DNA of 64,000 nt, from NCBI GenBank assembly GCA_028689145.1, contig JAQTWT010000005.1:1-64000 (forward strand). The letters are read 5' to 3'. The notes beneath the pieces are model-generated. The model made no database searches, had not been told where the DNA came from, and saw only the letters and a program-made list of their open reading frames with translations. The first letter of the stretch is position 1, and each line of letters opens with the position of its first letter. Shown piece after piece: positions 54,318 through 63,994 of the stretch. A program made the position numbers and the translations under genes. The DNA comes from Gallionella sp. Lineage in GTDB: Bacteria > Pseudomonadota > Gammaproteobacteria > Burkholderiales > Gallionellaceae.

Positions 54318-54872
54318 ATGATTCCATTCACATCAGGAGAAACCGCCGCCAGTTTCGACCATCCGCTGGAAATACTGCATGCCTGCCACGGCAAGATCCA
54401 GCGGCAACTCGACACCCTGCAAAAACTGGCTGCCCATCTGCCGATCCACGGTTGTGACCGGCAAGCACAACAAGCTGCGCAAAGCATCCTGCGCTATTTC
54501 GATACTGCCGGACAGTTCCATCATCAGGATGAGGAGGAGAATTTGTTCCCTGCCCTGCTGTCCATGACCGTCCCAGACCAGGCGCAAGTGAAGACGCTGA
54601 TCGAGCGACTGCTTGCCGAACATATTGTCATGTTTGCGGCTTGGAGCGAGGTGCGCGCTGTCTTGGTGAAAATTGCCGAAGGAATAGAAACCCCGCTACC
54701 CGAGCGGCTGGTCGGGAATCTGACCGTCAGCTACACCGGACACATCGAACTTGAAGAAACCGAACTGCTGCCGCTTGCCGCAAGCCTGCTCAACCAGCAA
54801 CAATTGATGCAACTGGGCAAATGCATGGCGGAACGGCGCGGCGCGAACTATCCTCCGGCTGCCGCAGGCTGA
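54318..54872 (+). CDS. hemerythrin-like HHE protein, second copy
   Basis: A 184-residue HHE protein: HPLEILHACHGKIQRQLDTL, FHHQDEEENLFPALLS, LLAEHIVMFAAWSEV and YTGHIELEETELLPL provide the ligand set. It differs strongly from the first hemerythrin in this operon, so the two are not a recent duplication. It is the last gene of the operon. Confidence 0.88.
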   Translation: MIPFTSGETAASFDHPLEILHACHGKIQRQLDTLQKLAAHLPIHGCDRQAQQAAQSILRYFDTAGQFHHQDEEENLFPALLSMTVPDQAQVKTLIERLLAEHIVMFAAWSEVRAVLVKIAEGIETPLPERLVGNLTVSYTGHIELEETELLPLAASLLNQQQLMQLGKCMAERRGANYPPAAAG

Positions 54873-54979
54873 TTGCTTCAGTTTGCAGCAATCTAAATTT
54901 GACTGCCCTGCTTCATAAACCCGCCGAAAAACGCTAGAATTCGCTCTTTGCAACTGACCTATCCAAAGGAATCCTTATT

Positions 54980-55900
54980 ATGTCGATGTCCGACCGCGAC
55001 GGTTTTATCTGGTACGACGGCAAACTCGTGCCGTGGCGCGATGCCACCACCCACGTGCTGACCCACACGCTGCATTACGGCATGGGCGTATTCGAAGGTT
55101 TGCGCGCCTACAAGGCGGCAAAAGGCACTGCGATTTTCCGCCTGAAGGAGCACACCGACCGGCTGTTCAATTCGGCTTACATCTTCCAGATGAAAATGCC
55201 TTACGACAAGGAAACTTTGATGGAAGCGCATCGCGAAGTGGTGCGCGTCAACAAGCTGGAATCCTGCTACATCCGCCCGATCGTGTTTTACGGTTCGGAG
55301 GCAATGGGCATCGCCGCCACCACGCTCAGCGTGCATGTCGCCGTCGCGGCCTGGCCGTGGGGCGCGTATTTGGGTGAAGAAGGCATGGCAAAAGGTATCC
55401 GCGTGAAAACATCTAGCTTTACTCGCCACCATGTGAATATCAATATGTGCCGCTCGAAATCGGTCGGCACCTACACTAACTCCATTTTGGCGCATCAGGA
55501 AGTGGCGCACGACGGCTACGACGAGGCGCTGCTGCTGGATGTGGACGGCTATGTGGCCGAAGGCGCGGGCGAAAATCTGTTCATGGTGAAGAAGGGCAAG
55601 CTGTACACGCCCGATCTGACCTCGTGTCTGGAAGGCATCACGCGCGATTCCATCGTTACGCTGGCCAAAGAACTCGGTATCGAGTTGATCGAAAAGCGTA
55701 TTACGCGCGACGAGGTGTACTGCGCCGACGAGGCATTCTTTACCGGTACAGCAGCCGAAGTGACACCGATTCGTGAACTGGACAACCGCACCATCGGCAG
55801 CGGTTCGCGCGGCCCGATCACGGCTAAACTGCAACAGGCATTCTTCGATTGTGTGGCGGGCAAACATCCGCAGCATACCGACTGGCTGAGCTACGTTTAA
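54980..55900 (+). CDS. ilvE: branched-chain amino-acid aminotransferase
   Basis: A 306-residue fold-type IV PLP enzyme for the last step of Val, Leu and Ile synthesis. Blocks: HTLHYGMGVFEGLRAYKAAK, YIRPIVFYGSEAMG, the catalytic Lys near VNINMCRSKSVGTYTNSILA (with the preceding RVKTSSF), AEGAGENLFMVKKG and EAFFTGTAAEVTPI. AAAGGAAT precedes the ATG. It is probably co-transcribed with the zinc-finger gene 11 bp later. Confidence 0.95.
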   Translation: MSMSDRDGFIWYDGKLVPWRDATTHVLTHTLHYGMGVFEGLRAYKAAKGTAIFRLKEHTDRLFNSAYIFQMKMPYDKETLMEAHREVVRVNKLESCYIRPIVFYGSEAMGIAATTLSVHVAVAAWPWGAYLGEEGMAKGIRVKTSSFTRHHVNINMCRSKSVGTYTNSILAHQEVAHDGYDEALLLDVDGYVAEGAGENLFMVKKGKLYTPDLTSCLEGITRDSIVTLAKELGIELIEKRITRDEVYCADEAFFTGTAAEVTPIRELDNRTIGSGSRGPITAKLQQAFFDCVAGKHPQHTDWLSYV

Positions 55901-55911
55901 GGGGCCGCACC

Positions 55912-56112
55912 ATGAGCAACCAAGACATCACCCAGCGTTACATTGAAGTGACCGCGCATGATTTGCCGCTGGCCTGTCCGATGCCGAATATGAGTCTGTG
56001 GAATGCCCACCCCAGAGTGGGTATTCCGCTTGATCACGGCGGCGAAGCGCGCTGCCCGTATTGCGGTACGCTGTATCGCTTCAAGGGCGAATTACCTAAA
56101 GCGCATCATTGA
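55912..56112 (+). CDS. CHCC-type zinc-finger protein
   Basis: A 66-residue protein with a C-H-C-C ligand set (LACPMPNM, WNAHPRVG, ARCPYCGTLYRF). This matches the zinc-finger CHCC family related to the mitochondrial complex I subunit NDUFS6, common in proteobacteria. Its role here is unknown. The ATG at 55912 begins 11 bp after ilvE. Confidence 0.85.
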   Translation: MSNQDITQRYIEVTAHDLPLACPMPNMSLWNAHPRVGIPLDHGGEARCPYCGTLYRFKGELPKAHH

Positions 56113-56202
56113 CATGCTGTCCGGGTGACGCGTAGCAATGCCCATCATCAGCCACGTTTTTGTTGGGTATCGCTACGCTCCACCCAACCTACCACTTACC
56201 CC

Positions 56203-57249
56203 ATGACAACAATCCTCGTCATCGCGCCAAGCTGGGTGGGCGACTGCATGCTGATGCAGCCAATGCTGATGCGCCTCAGGCAGCGTCATCCGGACTGCCG
56301 TATCGACGTGCTGGCCCCGCCGTGGACCGCCAAATTACTGCACGCGATGCCGGAAGTGCGCGAAGTCATCATCAACCCGTTCCCGCACGGCGCATTGCAA
56401 TTGGGCGCGCGTTACCGGCTCGGCAAACAACTGCGCGCTTCTCAATATGATCAGGCCATCGTGTTGCCCAACTCGCTGAAGTCGGCACTGGTGCCGTTTT
56501 TCGCACGCATCCCGTTGCGCAGCGGATTTGTCGGCGAGTTGCGCTATATCCTTCTCAACGATGCACGCAAACTCGACAAGCAGGTCTTGCCGCTGATGGT
56601 GGAACGCTTTGCGCAACTTGCTGAAGATGCGCAAGGTGAAATACCGCGCCCCTTGGCTAACCCCAAACTGGAAATTTCCGCAGTACAACGCGATGCTACA
56701 TTGCAAAAACTCGGATTGACACCGGATAAACCTGTTGCGGTGTTCTGTCCGGGCGCCGAGTACGGCCCGGCCAAACGCTGGCCGGCCTCCTACTTTGCTG
56801 AAATCGCCAAGCGTCTGCATCTGCAAGGCTATGCGATATGGCTGATCGGCTCCGGCAAGGATCAGCCGGTCGCAAATGAAATCAATCAACTGGCGGGCGG
56901 TAACTGCAGCAACCTGTGCGGCAGCACCGATCTTGGCGATGCCATTGCGCTGCTCTCCTGCGCGCAACTGGTGATCAGCAACGATTCCGGCCTGATGCAT
57001 CTGGCCGCCGCGCTGGATCGTCCATTGCTGGCGCTATTCGGCTCCAGCAGCCCGCAATTTACACCGCCGTTATCCGCGCAGTCGCGGATCGTCAAGCTCG
57101 ATATCGCATGCAGTCCGTGCTTCAAACGCGAATGTCCGCTCGGTCACTTCAACTGCATGATGCAACTCACGCCAGATATGGTGTGGAAAAAATTACTCCG
57201 AGAAAATCAGGGCGCGATAAATCACGCCCCTACAAAAAGGACACTTTAA
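56203..57249 (+). CDS. waaF: lipopolysaccharide heptosyltransferase II
   Basis: A 348-residue GT9 glycosyltransferase that adds the second heptose to the LPS inner core. Blocks: ILVIAPSWVGDCMLMQPMLM, CPGAEYGPAKRWPASYFAEI, NLCGSTDLGDAIALLSCAQL, VISNDSGLMHLAAALDRPLL and LFGSSSPQFTPPL. The ATG at 56203 gives the family N-terminus. Its stop overlaps the start of the phosphomannomutase gene (TAATG), so the two are coupled. Confidence 0.94.
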   Translation: MTTILVIAPSWVGDCMLMQPMLMRLRQRHPDCRIDVLAPPWTAKLLHAMPEVREVIINPFPHGALQLGARYRLGKQLRASQYDQAIVLPNSLKSALVPFFARIPLRSGFVGELRYILLNDARKLDKQVLPLMVERFAQLAEDAQGEIPRPLANPKLEISAVQRDATLQKLGLTPDKPVAVFCPGAEYGPAKRWPASYFAEIAKRLHLQGYAIWLIGSGKDQPVANEINQLAGGNCSNLCGSTDLGDAIALLSCAQLVISNDSGLMHLAAALDRPLLALFGSSSPQFTPPLSAQSRIVKLDIACSPCFKRECPLGHFNCMMQLTPDMVWKKLLRENQGAINHAPTKRTL

Positions 57250-58754
57250 TGCAAAACCTACCCCACCCTCTCCCCAACCCTCTGGATGGAACAACTAGCC
57301 ATTCGACTAAGCTGCAAGAAACCGCAGCCAAGTCGCTGGTTATCCCGCAAGCGGGCGAGGGAGCGAACGAATTGCTGCGCAAATTTTTCGCTCCTGAAAT
57401 CTTCAAAGCCTATGACATCCGAGGCATCGTCGGCAAGTCGCTGACAGCCGAGGTGGTCGAAGCCATCGGACAAGCCATCGGCTCGGAAGCCGGCGCACGG
57501 GGACAAGATGCGATTGCAATCGGTCGTGATGGCAGACTATCCGGACCGGAACTTATCGCCGCATTGGCGCGCGGCATCCAGAAAAGCGGCATCAACGTGA
57601 TTGATGTCGGCTGTGTTGCCACTCCGATGGTGTATTTCGCCGCCTATCAATTGAACACGAACTGCGCGGTGATGCTGACCGGCAGTCACAATCCGCCCGA
57701 TTACAACGGTCTGAAAATGGTGCTGGCAGGCGAAACATTATCCGGCGAAACTATCCAAAAGTTGCGCCGGCGCATTGAACAAAATGACCTGGCACACGGC
57801 AACGGCAGCTATACGCAGCAGGACATCAGCGCGGCATACATCGCGCGCATTGTCTCGGACATCAAGCTGGCACGCCCCATGCGCGTCACGGTGGACTGCG
57901 GCAACGGTGTGGCGGGAGCCTATGTCGCCAATCTGTATCGCCAGCTCGGTTGCATCGTGCAGGAAATGTATTGCGAAGTGGATGGAAATTTCCCCAACCA
58001 CCACCCTGACCCGTCCGATCCGCACAATCTGCAAGACTTGATTGCCGCATTGCGCGACAACGACAGCGAATTCGGCCTGGCTTTCGACGGCGACGGTGAC
58101 CGGCTTGGTGTAGTGACCAAAAACGGAAAAATCATTTACCCGGATCGCCAGTTAATGCTGTTCGCTGCCGATGTATTGAGCCGCAATCCCGGTGCGGAAA
58201 TCATTTTCGACGTTAAATCCACGCGTAATCTGTTCGGCTGGATACGCAAACACGGCGGCAAACCGACGCTGTGGAAGACCGGTCACTCGCTGGTCAAGGC
58301 CAAGATGCGCGAAACCGGCGCGCTGCTGGCCGGCGAAATGAGCGGTCATGTGTTCTTCAAGGAACGCTGGTATGGCTTCGATGACGGGCTATACAGCGGG
58401 GCGCGCCTGCTGGAAATTTTAAGCAAACTCGACGACCCGAGTGCCGCTCTCAACGCGCTGCCCGATGCGGTTTGCACGCCGGAACTGCACATTCACACTG
58501 CAGAGGGCGAAAACCACGTACTGCTTGCACAACTGCAACTGACTGCAAAATTCCGCGATGCCACAGAAATCATTACGCTGGACGGACTGCGCGTGGAATA
58601 CGCCGACGGATTCGGTCTGGCACGCCCCAGCAACACCACGCCGGTCATTGTGTTGCGCTTTGAAGCCGATACTGCGCCGGCTTTGCAGCGGATACAGGAC
58701 GAATTCCGCGAAATATTCCGGCAAGCCGCCCCGCACCTGCGCTTGCCGTTTTAA
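57249..58754 (+). CDS. phosphomannomutase/phosphoglucomutase (AlgC-like)
   Basis: A 501-residue alpha-D-phosphohexomutase that interconverts 6- and 1-phosphates for surface-sugar synthesis, in line with waaF next to it. Active-site Ser is in MLTGSHNPPDYNG, metal site in AFDGDGDRLGVV, sugar-binding GEMSGHVFFKERWYGFDDG, phosphate site near FGLARPSNTTPV. The family N-terminus begins near IFKAYDIRG (about residue 50). The first ~45 residues are an extension encoded by repeat-like DNA (ACCCCACCCTCTCCCCAACC... GGGCGAGGGAG). No better ATG occurs before it. Confidence 0.92.
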   Translation: MQNLPHPLPNPLDGTTSHSTKLQETAAKSLVIPQAGEGANELLRKFFAPEIFKAYDIRGIVGKSLTAEVVEAIGQAIGSEAGARGQDAIAIGRDGRLSGPELIAALARGIQKSGINVIDVGCVATPMVYFAAYQLNTNCAVMLTGSHNPPDYNGLKMVLAGETLSGETIQKLRRRIEQNDLAHGNGSYTQQDISAAYIARIVSDIKLARPMRVTVDCGNGVAGAYVANLYRQLGCIVQEMYCEVDGNFPNHHPDPSDPHNLQDLIAALRDNDSEFGLAFDGDGDRLGVVTKNGKIIYPDRQLMLFAADVLSRNPGAEIIFDVKSTRNLFGWIRKHGGKPTLWKTGHSLVKAKMRETGALLAGEMSGHVFFKERWYGFDDGLYSGARLLEILSKLDDPSAALNALPDAVCTPELHIHTAEGENHVLLAQLQLTAKFRDATEIITLDGLRVEYADGFGLARPSNTTPVIVLRFEADTAPALQRIQDEFREIFRQAAPHLRLPF

Positions 58755-58855
58755 CTGCGGCAGGCAAAGAGTGTTGTTCTATAATCGCGGAATATTTCAT
58801 TACATCAAGAGTGCGTAAAGCAATTCTTACGCGCGCATCGGCAATCAGCGCCTGA

Positions 58856-59821
58856 ATGACTCAAAGTGGAGCCATTGTTTATATGAGCCTTATCTTAGCC
58901 AAAAGTGATGAAATCGTTGTCGGAAAGCCTTCACCCTGCCCGTTATATGATCATGAGCACAATCTTCTATTGGATCAGGGGGAGGTAGTTCGGGACATCC
59001 AGCACCGGGATACGTTGCTGGCCAATGGTGCTTGTCACGAATTGTCGTGGGAAGTGCCCGACGATGTAGATAACGGGGATAGTCTTTTCGTCGGCGAGGA
59101 AGAGTCGATAGACCAATCCGGTGACGATAAAACCGGCAAGCGCTTTACCTTTGACGATATGAAGCTAAAGGCTGAGGACCGGCTGCAACTCGAACCCCCC
59201 GCCCAACTCGCCCGTGAACGTTTTCTGGTCAAGGTGATCGGTTTCCTGAGAGGGGCGAGCCTGCTAGTCACAACACCGGTCGCCGCAAACGGTCTCCGGC
59301 TTCAACTCCTGGAAGGAGAAACGGTCGTGATGCGTTCTTTTTCCGGGCAGAATGCTTTCGGTTTTGCCTGCACCATAGAACGGGTAATCAAGAACCCTTA
59401 CGAATACCTGCACCTGTCGTTTCCCGACAATATCCAGGGCATCGTGATCCGCAAAGCCCCCAGAGTTAAAACCCGTATCATCGCGGCAGTACAGGGTGGC
59501 AAAGGTGGTGCTGCGGAGCAAATATCCGCTCTTATTTCCGACATCAGCGCCAACGGAGTATCACTGGATGCCAAACGGACACTGGGTGATAAGGGGGATA
59601 TTCTGAACTTGGCATTCCGTGTGCATTTGCACAATATCGATGCCTACATGTCGGTCAAAGGAGTAATTCGCGCCGTACTCAGCAGCGATGCAGCCGACGC
59701 GGCGAAATCCGGACTGATCCGCCACGGCATCGAATTTAAGGAGCTACAACCGAACGACTCTGTTGTCCTGCAAAGCATGATCTATCAGCAGATGATCGAG
59801 AACCCGCACAAGCTGGTGTAG
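58856..59821 (+). CDS. PilZ-domain c-di-GMP-binding protein (YcgR-like)
   Basis: A 321-residue cytosolic protein. An N-terminal domain of about 200 residues (YcgR-N-like) leads to a PilZ domain with both c-di-GMP motifs: RKAPR (RxxxR) and DISANG (D/NxSxxG). It should read the second messenger made by enzymes such as the GGDEF protein at 6803. A start at 58883 (MSLILAKSDE) is an alternative with GGAG upstream. Target (flagellum, pilus) is unknown. Confidence 0.85.
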   Translation: MTQSGAIVYMSLILAKSDEIVVGKPSPCPLYDHEHNLLLDQGEVVRDIQHRDTLLANGACHELSWEVPDDVDNGDSLFVGEEESIDQSGDDKTGKRFTFDDMKLKAEDRLQLEPPAQLARERFLVKVIGFLRGASLLVTTPVAANGLRLQLLEGETVVMRSFSGQNAFGFACTIERVIKNPYEYLHLSFPDNIQGIVIRKAPRVKTRIIAAVQGGKGGAAEQISALISDISANGVSLDAKRTLGDKGDILNLAFRVHLHNIDAYMSVKGVIRAVLSSDAADAAKSGLIRHGIEFKELQPNDSVVLQSMIYQQMIENPHKLV

Positions 59822-59839
59822 CTTCAGAGCACCTCGAAA

Positions 59840-60310
59840 TCACTCGGTCGCATTTTGCGCCGGTGTCGTAGGCAATTTGCGCTGGCGAGATTTCAACCAA
59901 TAGGCCAACTGCTCACGGAGAAATTCGGTGAACTGCGCAAGGTCGGCCGGCTTGGTGACAAAGCTGTTTGCGCCGACCTGATAACTCATCAGTACATCGG
60001 CCTGTATATATTCACCCGAAAACACCACAATGGGAATATCGCGCATGATGGCATCGTGCTTGCGTAACGTGCGCAACACTGCCAAACCGTCCAGTTTGGG
60101 CAACTTCAAATCCAACAGGATGATGTGCGGCATTTGCGCATTTTCGGCAACGCTGCTGTTCAACCAATCCAGCACAGCATCGCCACCACCTACTACGGTC
60201 AAATCGACTTCTGGAAAAGATTCGGCCACGGCACGGCGCGCCAATTCTATCGACGGCAAATCGTCCTCAACCAGCAATACGTTATAACGGGTTGTTTCCA
60301 CCTGCATCAT
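59840..60310 (-). CDS. receiver-only response regulator
   Basis: A 156-residue single receiver domain: NVLLVEDDLPSIELARRAVA, phospho-accepting Asp in HIILLDLKLPKLDG, IPIVVFSGEYIQAD and FVTKPADLAQF. No output domain follows. The pattern resembles Rcp1/CheY-like regulators that pass phosphate in phosphorelays. No kinase is adjacent. It faces the PilZ gene. Confidence 0.92.
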   Translation of the reverse strand: MMQVETTRYNVLLVEDDLPSIELARRAVAESFPEVDLTVVGGGDAVLDWLNSSVAENAQMPHIILLDLKLPKLDGLAVLRTLRKHDAIMRDIPIVVFSGEYIQADVLMSYQVGANSFVTKPADLAQFTEFLREQLAYWLKSRQRKLPTTPAQNATE

Positions 60311-60338
60311 TCCTTATGTGCGAGTCTTTACCCAATAA

Positions 60339-60430
60339 AACTATAGCTTTGCTTTCACCCATGCGGCAACCGAGGTCAGCGCATTAGCCAGATTTTCCGG
60401 TTGCGTGCCGCCCGCCATCGCCATGTCCGG
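60339..60430 (-). pseudogene. remnant 3' end of a second alaS
   Basis: On the - strand this piece encodes [20 protein letters not shown] + AKL and a TAG stop, paralleling the true AlaS end ([20 protein letters not shown] + AKL). It lies exactly 160 bp from the matching bases of the intact gene. Its codons differ mainly at positions that keep the protein, as between orthologues. Confidence 0.75.
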
Positions 60431-60500
60431 TGCTGCTGTGACACGGTGGCGGCGTAGCCGCTTTGGCGCGGGAGCAGCAAGCGAGGCCGGACTCACTGAA

Positions 60501-63122
60501 CTATAACTTTGCCTTCACCCATTCCGCAACTGAAGCCAGAGCACCTGACAGATTTTCCGGTTGCGTGCCGCCCGCCATCGCCATGTCCGGCCTACCGCCG
60601 CCTTTGCCGCCGACCTGTAGCGCGACCATATTCACCAGTTCGCCCGCCTTGATCTTTGCCACGACATCGGAAGTAACACCGGCAATCAGACTAATCTTAC
60701 CATCGTCCACCGCCGCCAGCACAATGGCGGCAGATTTGAGTTTGTCTTTCAGTTTGTCCAGTGTCTCGCGCAATACTGCCGCATCGGCACCGTCCAGCTT
60801 GGCTGCCAGCACCTGCACGCCGTTAATATCCACTGCCAGCCCCAGCATCTCGTCGCCCTGCGCGGAAGCCAGTTTTGATTTCAATGCTGCCAGTTCTTTT
60901 TCCAGATTCTTCACGTTATCGAGGATTTGCCCGATGCGTGCCGCCGCCTCCTGCGGCTGAGACTTCACCGCGTCCGCCACTTGGCGCAATTGCATTTCCT
61001 GTATCTGTACCAGTGCCAGCGCGCCCTCGCCCGTCACTGCCTCGACGCGCCGCACACCAGCCGCTACACCGCTCTCAGCCACAATCTTGAACAGGCCGAT
61101 ATCGCCGGTGCGCTTGATGTGAGTACCGCCGCACAGCTCGATGGACGAGCCGATATTCAGCACGCGTACTTCGTCGCCGTACTTCTCGCCGAACAGCATC
61201 ATTGCGCCGGTCTTCTGCGCATCGTCAATCGCCATTACGCGCGATTGCGTCGCCGCATTGGCGAGAATTTCCGCATTCACGATCGCCTCCACCTTGCAGA
61301 TTTCCGCGTCGCTCATCGGCTGGGTATGCACGAAATCGAAACGCGTCTTGTCCGGATCAACCTGCGAACCCTTCTGCTGCACATGAGCGCCCAGCACCTC
61401 GCGCAACGCCTTGTGCATCAGGTGGGTGACCGAGTGGTTGCGTTCGGTGCGCGCGCGCGCCTGAGTATCCACGCGCGCCGCGACGCTGTTGCCCACGGAA
61501 AGCTTGCCGGTCTTCACCACGCCGTGATGGCCGAACACGCTGGCCTGAATCTTCTGCGTGTCTTCCACCGCGAAGATGCCGTGCACGCTGCGCAGTTCGC
61601 CGCGGTCGCCGACCTGGCCGCCGGATTCGGCGTAGAACGCGGTATCGTCCAGCACCACCACACCCATCTCGCCTTCGGTGAGTTCATTGACCGACACGCC
61701 GTCCTTGTACAAGGCCAGCACGTTGCCTTTGCTCTCCAGACCTTCGTAGCCGTGGAAGCTGGTGGCCGGGCCGTTGTAGTCCAAGTTCGCCGCCATTTTG
61801 AATTTGCCTGCGGCACGTGCCTGCTCTTTTTGCTGGGCCATCGCCTTGTCAAATGCCGCTGCATCAACAGACACGGCGTGTTCGCGACACACGTCCTGCG
61901 TCAGATCAAGCGGAAAACCGTAGGTGTCATGCAGCTTAAAGGCCGTTTCACCGTTAAATATCGACATGCCCTGCTTCGCCATCTCGGCCAGATCGGCTTC
62001 GAGTATCGCCATGCCGTGTTCGATGGTGGCGAAAAATCGCTCCTCTTCCTGCCTGAGGATGTCCATCACGCGCACTTGCGCGGCGGCCAACTCGGGGAAC
62101 GCCACGCCCATCTGTTCGACCAGATCGGGCACCATCTTGTGGAAGAACGCTCCGCGCGCGCCGAGCTTGTAGCCGTGACGGATCGCGCGGCGGATGATGC
62201 GGCGCAACACGTAGCCGCGCCCCTCGTTGCCGGGGATCACGCCGTCGGCGATCAGGAAGGAGCAGGCTCGGATGTGGTCGGCCAGCACTTTCAACGAAGG
62301 CGAATCCAGATCGGCGCATTTGGTTTCGCGCGCCGCCGCCTTGATCAGCGCCTGGAACAGGTCAATCTCGTAGTTGGCATGCACATGCTGCAACACCGCC
62401 GAGATGCGTTCCAGCCCCATGCCGGTATCCACCGACGGTTTGGGCAGCGGATGCATCACGCCCGCCTCGTCGCGGTTGAACTGCATGAACACGTTGTTCC
62501 AGATTTCGATGAAGCGGTCGCCGTCCTCGCCGGGAGAACCGGGCGGGCCGCCGGGAATATGCTCACCGTGGTCGTAGAAAATTTCGGTGCACGGGCCGCA
62601 CGGGCCGGTGTCGCCCATCATCCAGAAGTTGTCGGACGCGTAGCGCGCGCCCTTGTTGTCGCCGATGCGTATCACGCGTTCGGCAGGCACGCCGATCTCC
62701 TTGGTCCATATGTCGTATGCCTCGTCATCTTCGGCATACACGGTAACCGTGAGCTTATCCTTAGGCAGTTTGAACACTACCGTCAGCAACTCCCACGCGT
62801 AATTGATCGCGTCGCGCTTGAAGTAGTCGCCGAAGCTGAAATTGCCCAGCATTTCGAAAAAGGTGTGATGGCGCGCGGTGTAGCCGACATTCTCCAGGTC
62901 GTTGTGCTTGCCACCGGCGCGCACGCATTTCTGCGAAGAAGCGGCGCGGGTATAGGGGCGCTTGTCGAAGCCGAGAAACACATCCTTGAACTGGTTCATC
63001 CCCGCGTTGGTGAACAACAGCGTCGGGTCTTCGTGCGGTACCAGCGAACTGGACGCGACGACGGTATGGCCTTTGGAGGCGAAATAATCCAGAAACTTCT
63101 GGCGGATTTCACTGCTTTTCAT
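60501..63122 (-). CDS. alaS: alanyl-tRNA synthetase
   Basis: An 873-residue class II synthetase, full length. Catalytic domain starts [20 protein letters not shown] with [17 protein letters not shown]; editing-domain Zn ligands in [11 protein letters not shown] (HxxxH) and [16 protein letters not shown]-terminal DHHA1 domain with [20 protein letters not shown]. It charges Ala and clears mischarged Ser and Gly. A 766-codon open frame on the opposite strand is a codon-bias shadow. Confidence 0.98.
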   Translation of the reverse strand: MKSSEIRQKFLDYFASKGHTVVASSSLVPHEDPTLLFTNAGMNQFKDVFLGFDKRPYTRAASSQKCVRAGGKHNDLENVGYTARHHTFFEMLGNFSFGDYFKRDAINYAWELLTVVFKLPKDKLTVTVYAEDDEAYDIWTKEIGVPAERVIRIGDNKGARYASDNFWMMGDTGPCGPCTEIFYDHGEHIPGGPPGSPGEDGDRFIEIWNNVFMQFNRDEAGVMHPLPKPSVDTGMGLERISAVLQHVHANYEIDLFQALIKAAARETKCADLDSPSLKVLADHIRACSFLIADGVIPGNEGRGYVLRRIIRRAIRHGYKLGARGAFFHKMVPDLVEQMGVAFPELAAAQVRVMDILRQEEERFFATIEHGMAILEADLAEMAKQGMSIFNGETAFKLHDTYGFPLDLTQDVCREHAVSVDAAAFDKAMAQQKEQARAAGKFKMAANLDYNGPATSFHGYEGLESKGNVLALYKDGVSVNELTEGEMGVVVLDDTAFYAESGGQVGDRGELRSVHGIFAVEDTQKIQASVFGHHGVVKTGKLSVGNSVAARVDTQARARTERNHSVTHLMHKALREVLGAHVQQKGSQVDPDKTRFDFVHTQPMSDAEICKVEAIVNAEILANAATQSRVMAIDDAQKTGAMMLFGEKYGDEVRVLNIGSSIELCGGTHIKRTGDIGLFKIVAESGVAAGVRRVEAVTGEGALALVQIQEMQLRQVADAVKSQPQEAAARIGQILDNVKNLEKELAALKSKLASAQGDEMLGLAVDINGVQVLAAKLDGADAAVLRETLDKLKDKLKSAAIVLAAVDDGKISLIAGVTSDVVAKIKAGELVNMVALQVGGKGGGRPDMAMAGGTQPENLSGALASVAEWVKAKL

Positions 63123-63388
63123 CTAATCACCATCATTGTGCAAATATCCGGGCAACGCGCCCAACAGAGGCGCGTATCATACCATCCAGCCGCAGCATAC
63201 CGCACGTCAGATTCCTTTTTCAGGTGATGCGGCAGCTAGGTGTGAATAACCAATAGACTTGCATTTAACTGCAAAATATACCCTCGTTCGTAATGTTGCA
63301 GAGGATGCAGAAAAGACGGTCAAAGAAGCAGCGAGGAACGACCGTTCATCAGGCCTGATCGATCGGATGAACCTGCCCCCTTTGGCTT
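63123..63388. other. intergenic region upstream of alaS
   Basis: About 266 bp that should hold the alaS promoter (reading left). An imperfect palindrome GTTCATC...GATGAAC lies around 63344-63372 near the end of the antitoxin gene. A 61-codon frame on the - strand has no ribosome site and is not called. Confidence 0.5.
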
Positions 63389-63694
63389 TCACACATGCAC
63401 AGCTTGCGCTACCAGCCGTACACCCAGCGCTGCACAGACACGGCTGATCGTGTCAAAACGCGGATGCGCATTTGGTCTGAGCGCCTTATACAGCGCCTCG
63501 CGGGTCAGGCCGGATTGCTTGGCGATCTCGCTCATGCCTCGTGCACGGGCAATGTCGCCCAAGGCTGCTGCCAGCAAGGATGCGTCGTTATCTTCCAAAA
63601 CAACCGTCAGATATTCAGCAATCGCCTGTTCGCTATCGAGATATTCGGCAGCATCAAAATCAGGCAGATCGGCAATATGGATTTTTTTGGTCAT
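63389..63694 (-). CDS. HigA-like antitoxin
   Basis: A 101-residue addiction-module antidote protein: an N-terminal toxin-binding part (IHIADLPDFDAAEYLDSEQA) and a C-terminal HTH (GMSEIAKQSGLTREALYKAL). It follows the toxin gene by 3 bp, the reversed toxin-first order usual for HigBA-type pairs. Confidence 0.92.
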   Translation of the reverse strand: MTKKIHIADLPDFDAAEYLDSEQAIAEYLTVVLEDNDASLLAAALGDIARARGMSEIAKQSGLTREALYKALRPNAHPRFDTISRVCAALGVRLVAQAVHV

Positions 63695-63697
63695 GGT

Positions 63698-63994
63698 TTA
63701 CTCCTCAATTTTTGCCGCAAGTTTTGCGACCTTGGCAATATCGGCAGCCTGTGTGGATTTATCACCGCCGCCCAGCATCACAATCAGCACCGATCCGCGT
63801 TGGAGATAGTACATGCGCCAGCCCGGCCCGAAGTGTTCGCGCATCTCGAACACACCGCCGCCAACGGGTGAGACATCACCCAGATTGCCCAGCGTGGCCT
63901 TGCGCAAACGCTTCACTAAACGACGTTGCGTAAGGCCATCACGAATACCGATGAGCCAGTCATTGAATTCGTCGGTGCGTTTGATTGAGAACAT
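63698..63994 (-). CDS. HigB-like RelE-superfamily toxin
   Basis: A 98-residue addiction-module killer protein: FNDWLIGIRDGLTQRRLVKR, VGGGVFEMREHFGPGWRMYY and VLIVMLGGGDKSTQAADIAK are the typical blocks. It is expected to cut mRNA on the ribosome. The start lies 6 bp from the window end; its promoter is outside. Confidence 0.92.
   Translation of the reverse strand: MFSIKRTDEFNDWLIGIRDGLTQRRLVKRLRKATLGNLGDVSPVGGGVFEMREHFGPGWRMYYLQRGSVLIVMLGGGDKSTQAADIAKVAKLAAKIEE

Noticed and set aside
60927..63227. 766-codon + strand frame opposite alaS
   Set aside because: Codon-bias shadow of a full-length, certain alaS gene; the His/Arg/Val-rich translation has no domain pattern.
63207..63392. 61-codon - strand frame upstream of alaS
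   Set aside because: No ribosome site; it overlaps the end of the antitoxin gene and lies in the alaS promoter region.
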